Source: Paludibacteraceae bacterium
GTDB lineage: Bacteria; Bacteroidota; Bacteroidia; Bacteroidales; Paludibacteraceae
Length of the DNA stretch: 64,000 nt
NCBI GenBank assembly: GCA_024401645.1
Contig: JAKSKR010000012.1
Span: forward strand, 1-64,000
Reading direction: 5' to 3'
Shown here: positions 63,601 through 64,000 of the stretch, piece after piece
Position numbering within the stretch: position 1 is the first letter of the stretch
Layout: every line of letters starts with the position of its first letter
The notes under the pieces: generated by a model
What the model was told of the DNA's origin: nothing
Database searches by the model: none
What the model saw: the letters and a program-made list of their open reading frames with translations, nothing else
Program-made: the position numbers and the translations under genes

Positions 63601-64000
63601 CCAACCAGAAGTGGAGCTTGATGTGTTATTTGTAGAAGTCCCAGCTCCCGCTTCTGTAAATGTCTTCAAATCGGTAGTTATGTTAGCAACCGTTACAGTA
63701 GTCGTCTTTCCCTTAAAAGTTGTAGTTCTAGCAATATCCCTAAACAAAGCAGTAAGATCGACATGGCAGGTATAATAGTTGGCAAAAGGTCCGTTAACAG
63801 TTGCAGCTTCTACCAAGTAGTTTTTTCCAGCCACATTAACAACAACTTGCTTACAAGCTTCCGACACAGAAGTAACACGTCCACCCCAATTCAAGCGTAC
63901 ACTCATGAAGGAATCTCGGCCACAAATTGTCGGAGAATTCGGGATACAGAATTTAGAAGCGCTACTATTAAAAATCTTAATCGATTTCTTAGTTGAAGTT
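51694..64000 (-). CDS. Giant T9SS type-B-CTD surface protein (5' end outside window)
   Basis: At least 4,100 residues are encoded. The first in-frame ATG inside the window is at 63906, but the frame stays open to base 64000. The protein also begins mid-domain (SVRLNWGGRV resembles the internal strand LYWGG of related proteins), so the true start lies further right. The sequence is dominated by Cys-containing Ig/PKD-like modules, each with repeated strands such as VCENDTVRL and DGDSYVW-type motifs. Two stretches are unusual: a Gly-rich run (GGAGGGGGGGGFLGG) near 62350-62400 and a Glu/Asp/Pro-rich linker near 60760-60890. A PKD domain with YAWDFGDG lies near the C-terminus. The end, MQIFDRIGNLIYEGIGWRGE...TYFYAITY...KTGYITLVR, is a type-B (gliding-associated, CHU_C-like) sorting domain. 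It is probably an adhesin or motility-type surface filament protein. Confidence 0.9.
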   Translation of the reverse strand, partial: TSTKKSIKIFNSSASKFCIPNSPTICGRDSFMSVRLNWGGRVTSVSEACKQVVVNVAGKNYLVEAATVNGPFANYYTCHVDLTALFRDIARTTTFKGKTTTVTVANITTDLKTFTEAGAGTSTNNTSSSTSGWSLSVVYAHDAMPRRSMMIYDCDLHQPSNREGTSQPDMIMSFDFGKAEAYNKSDSITFVYSAFGAYNKIQDDKLFINKAKALEQENYNEDSMQIYVGEKGLNYNHFNSTIEYKYQVEKCEDASLTKYARGYDLHSTRIRPSIKVLGREKHYIAIPKGGRELTLSAKSDLEHHVFTNAAVVIGAPEVPQVQLISRTDKTSLYPGDTYMTEFVMKVGENSEGLKNVTVSIPFSEYVDTIQSLFVEAIRGTLYKQDKTCTMIVKGHDGTQIGDAVPFNQNNMGNVPKKLLSDINTYLIGINEHNQESFDNDKIDFKVAKLEFEFSNVVVPTTIKNDSILRFKINLVTKPADSYVYKKTVYVGRPTRTEPEAEVSLQTNDTNAQSIFESSKDELSWDEYRCVVSGNGGIGGAGGGGGGGGFLGGDCPGLDSKKKLDGGIFVRDSVNKNVVVTVNAKQDCRERPEEINYIICENSKITVESLNEMLVYNYDFNVEKLAKQDSIIWEQAKRDSILALAKKHHVNGSRLEQLLYGTYGDKPIATAEQALKDYVACEADEQELLADAIEDILKMTIETSKIKMLFKSAKLTDKFDGQPIQTLVSETADLSQEYNVTADDVAYIYYQSPWKKGDQSCSGFIKVNFIDSDIKAPEMSYRGEPLVDNDTIYLCLEGNISGIKIDKSGKEYALYTNFTETDETSEHDTVIYRGAKMDYEWQLKNFKYFDSKVPGVYKVAVRQQSYNCAGPAVTFYISIADIKIDQGPVIEDLPNPICQGFSDTDSLTLRVNKTVEQKDYNIRWYSVDTNDEDNATYIHTADTVNIPLNKAGEFTYGATFFKDQCESELVKVAARISPMADTIAPDTIVVCQNYKLTEDDIYNSLRSKGSSSLSRDRLRFYLYSPTAEDLESLKPVVKEEETGSEGDTEEGSATEDETADPSAEDPTDEVGDAEEPEAPVKVDTPLEKHLRALVQKGSDVSMADLLTNLNTEGDCGEDGFRYMYFVAQDSTVGQCPGPGSLITVKVNCYNDIKPDFKHDGDSILFCYGVPADGDYASFLSDKETKVSKTGYKWIWTDVNDITVEGYGAPQTTYKGNQFANAETITANGVSPIDVNKIGFSYVSAVRVDSNNCISKPGLFKLVVDTSINTYPIIADSVIPYSATSVTFEYCMSDYEGKVKKLTGEGYPSTKYIVEWYQKEHFTDKCPGIDTTGVVMEKGSVDISLETVDTLYYCVRQSTPMGCVGNFLTVRAVVHPDVEDKPLVEEANFCQGSASKPVYPVNPNADKYKLFVYDADGVAIESIKPSTENAETLTYYAALQDKQSRCFSKKVEQKVKINPQPHLPLYTDATDFFFCVDTQKVNLRNAFSAAINPLDDDTKLMWKPDSILNPNTAQSPTISFWQVDTVSSCEGEKVDIKVVVDNTINYSPIGTIKTCWGKSFDLKAVLDKKVRSKAGLIQTFDLGYEVFKLNGNTPSTEAMTEEKLQDMKTNVTRHKTDSTRYLLKANDLISGCEVIDTFTVIFAALPEFRLENSVKECEQVAFDLPLPEADYTYNWYRSDWTETTRTLTLEATEEIHVTATNAWGCVDTLHTTVEIYPVPAEHPAEDLDFCQSKDEVELPAEPLASDDAYNKTANLSVIWTDHGGIDTRLKLNTDTMAFAGASKTFKFVVSQKNVKTGCASFKNVDVTVHKPIKLNAPDTKPVCQPDTVDFAKHVNSYLSANLDAVNLSSLVGAQISYYKLEGLDAKELTAEDAKEVVYTDAQDTVKYIYSVTDESGICSASDTVKVTIKRKPTAPVIENGTDTLFKCFDGDRITLNAVDKNVGGNTTIIWNNDGTPVEGESLEVAKVVGNSTYTANVKNTVTGCVSDNDTIVLTVAKAIKVNEIGTDNKMALCAGTELNLAETMTESFEIDKKYKSVIEYTVSVDGDDYELSALEAFTKAEQSELEVKAIANDKLTGCKAENTLNLTFHHAPVFSIVGDAKICAGESVDLSAEGESREVTYNWIENNETIGTKDVLSLNELTEDKTVTLKMTLKGTSCETVKDHTIKVAITPEAPVAENFQFCQGTGKQTIKLQRSDEDAAAYTMEWLDAEGEDVVATSVAYEFATDNDTSFSVKARQINTDAVLDLKCPSELAEAKITITKHIEATLPDTVVCRPAEVSLVEYAKERLTTSASGYQLAAESFAVIGDNAALTEVADAAAVTANGRYQITYKDKNNCLSTAEMQLTFIDEPAAPAVEQELMPISLCQGTDTFISVKPVAGDFVYHWLAAGSRDTLHGEVLNVSGKNSSMAPVEMSVWRQEATYGCESKKTIVSYQVVDSIKTIAPDEQHICYGETLKLDSVAEGMFSFDGNLDIVLYEEGNTTPLLVTNAVAKAGTYVAKASNSVSGCKAERSVKLNVHENPSFEIKGKTIVCENDTVRLVAKTADGMDDPVYVWTNASGNSVADSAIKYKATTEPGVQSDEELLLSATYRITTKKNCVTEEKVKVVTNPAPEPLESETDELCQNTGVNIKKFENSGEYSLVIVNKAGDTIPNIEVNTDEVGQYVHTVAQRNRNTLCLSPFASMYTNVHPAVKLELPTVAPICLPNTVNLVEMANNAAADNNADNGEIKNLTITGMWKDGLEITDAEAIEKTGDYKVELTDQFGCKVDDEVKLTFIDELVPPVVDEENMLISLCQGTDTFIRVKDVAGDYEYRWLATGSRDTISGPVLNVSGANTTMAPVEMSVWRMNAAYGCESKKTMLSYQVVDSIKTIAPEVQHLCEGESVKLDSVSEGMFSFDGELAISIYEADGVTPVLVTNAVKADGVYVAKASNSVSGCKAQRAVRVSVHKNPVLYVNGKTTVCENDTIRLVASSDADMETPIYVWTNGAGQSVTDSVIKYIATTQPGQQLEEHLLLTGTYKITSKKNCVTEEDVTMITNPAPEPLVSETDELCQNTGLVVKKLKNDGEYTLVIKDQAGTVVPGIEINTAEVASYVHAVAQKDSKGCLSPFVNMYNNVHPEVLLTLPEVEPVCQPATINLTEIANTAAFRSNATTTEAKDLRINSILLNGADVDATDAKTIGTTGDYLVEITDQYGCKATDKVHLEVGLQPESMKVDTGFCQFIGDQTMSIVTGEGFHLQWLDVLTAYPDSVYADAPTISTEEVGVQNYLVRQVNNQTGCFSVAQPSTVEIYPAVHSVLRDTVLCYGTRLDFVDYASHKVVGGTNPFMNKYYRSVALLPFDYTAVAQDGDFVALYTDDHGCTDSSMVHISFARKIEVTATSNAPVCQGDTINVVAGGAEHYIWNGASEDVNKYTVVSSDAGIMEVLLTASIEIPEGSCSVDTTLKLLVNVVPPLINIDTVLAYCQNTNTDALTLTPTIADARVLWRSPADDYSTVAQNGVVKPQSQEAGTFVYRFNQQLGMCETEMQELKVTIEPEITDLPIATDTSYCLNEPSAPLYATTENTLYDIVWTNADGDTLADGYMPSTATDGMQTYQARLHYSMCYGKPVPMRVNVLKPYSILADMDPEVIYCENTGLFTLKTNSTKKGVRQNWYKTIGGVRYDSIVINTNTATTSWQKDEYWVTQSELDGCESEPVKTTVLLKSSSEDKTILLDTCANLEISLDQLFLRDNITDVADTLWNNADSERMDLHANLGHTGTYTVATHNEWGCKATQTIKVNMLKVEDFTYSNIASIYCYDDSLTLHASSSNSTFEWTDMNTGEVKYGSSYPVQLEGAAEIVLKALVTDMPVCFDTIRYAFNTYPKITPIIEGNTKVCVGDYAEVTSPNVYEATWSWGDSTWAGNNFRFLPTHSGIVNLTAVDVNQCPVKDTIAIKTAAVPVPTIKVTPFIHSTKYQLNRDTFEVKLEAVCADNYDEGLSYAWDFGDGLTALSGMEEIHEYAKDMVRLTKPFDVKVKVDHEFGCSGSAITTLYVDPSFNVPNTMTTGDEFMADYEMQIFDRIGNLIYEGIGWRGEKTNGDEAFTDTYFYAITYFEGGDKKIKTGYITLVR
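54400..56967 (-). repeat. Internal 1,284-bp tandem duplication within the giant surface gene
   Basis: Two adjacent segments (about 55684-56967 and 54400-55683) encode about 428 residues each with near-parallel sequence. Both begin FIDE...PxV and contain LCQGTDTFIxVK, VVDSIKTIAP, GMFSFDG, CVTEEKV/CVTEEDV and TDELCQNTG at matching positions. It is a segmental duplication of several Ig-like modules. Confidence 0.85.

Noticed and set aside
63906-64000. ATG at 63906 as the true start of the giant surface gene
   Set aside because: The frame is open to the window edge, no signal peptide follows the ATG, and the protein would begin inside a domain. The gene is treated as partial.

Overview
The window looks like a chromosomal segment of a plant-fibre-degrading Bacteroidales bacterium, most likely Prevotella-like. 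The evidence is TAnnTTTG-type (-7) promoters, a hybrid two-component regulator, BspA-like and GLUG-repeat surface proteins, a PorP/SprF-type protein, and many secreted enzymes with C-terminal tails of the type IX secretion (T9SS) kind. The genus assignment is inference.

Layout. 0-2.9 kb is an accessory patch: a type I restriction-modification methyltransferase (hsdM) with a small upstream ORF, a broken YhcG-like fragment and a truncated serine recombinase that runs into an inverted repeat. 2.9-14.4 kb is a co-oriented polysaccharide-degradation block on the minus strand: a PL1+PL9 pectate lyase, an SGNH/GDSL esterase, a GH26-CBM35-GH5 mannanase and a hybrid two-component regulator. No SusC/SusD pair is present. 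After tRNA-Trp(CCA) and a BspA-like leucine-rich-repeat protein comes a GH10-Ig-CBM6 xylanase on the plus strand (16.1-18.2 kb). 18.4-23.1 kb is a TolC/MacA/MacB-type exporter operon followed by a 177-bp MITE-like element. A half copy of that element lies at 29.6 kb. 23.4-31.8 kb holds mixed genes: a DUF4143 ATPase with a 32-bp repeat array upstream, a SUFU+DUF2185(Imm33)+TPR fusion, a DUF4348-like protein paired with a GHL10-type hydrolase, a MarC protein and a glycine-rich secreted alpha/beta hydrolase. A C10 (streptopain-type) lipoprotein protease follows.

34.1-45.1 kb is a surface-adhesin operon read on the minus strand from one strong promoter. The order is a structured leader with a G8 tract and a terminator-like hairpin, three tandem acidic micro-ORFs (42, 37 and 41 aa) too short for ordinary gene calling, a fimbrillin-like lipoprotein, and a 3,120-aa six-module GLUG protein. 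45.1-50.7 kb is an accessory island bounded by two same-orientation copies of a 64-bp palindromic element. It carries a TOTE-type primase remnant, two AAA ATPases, an RlaP-type nucleotidyltransferase, a 53-codon ORF and a decayed hipBA. 50.7-64 kb is a T9SS pair: a PorP/SprF protein overlapping, by ATGA, a giant type-B-CTD surface protein of more than 4,100 residues whose 5' end lies outside the window.

The main themes are secreted degradation of pectin, mannan and xylan, T9SS surface display, and defence-like accessory genes. Several accessory genes have short palindromic or direct-repeat arrays upstream, often with a period of 31-34 bp. The least explained items are the micro-ORF operon with its leader, and these upstream repeat arrays.
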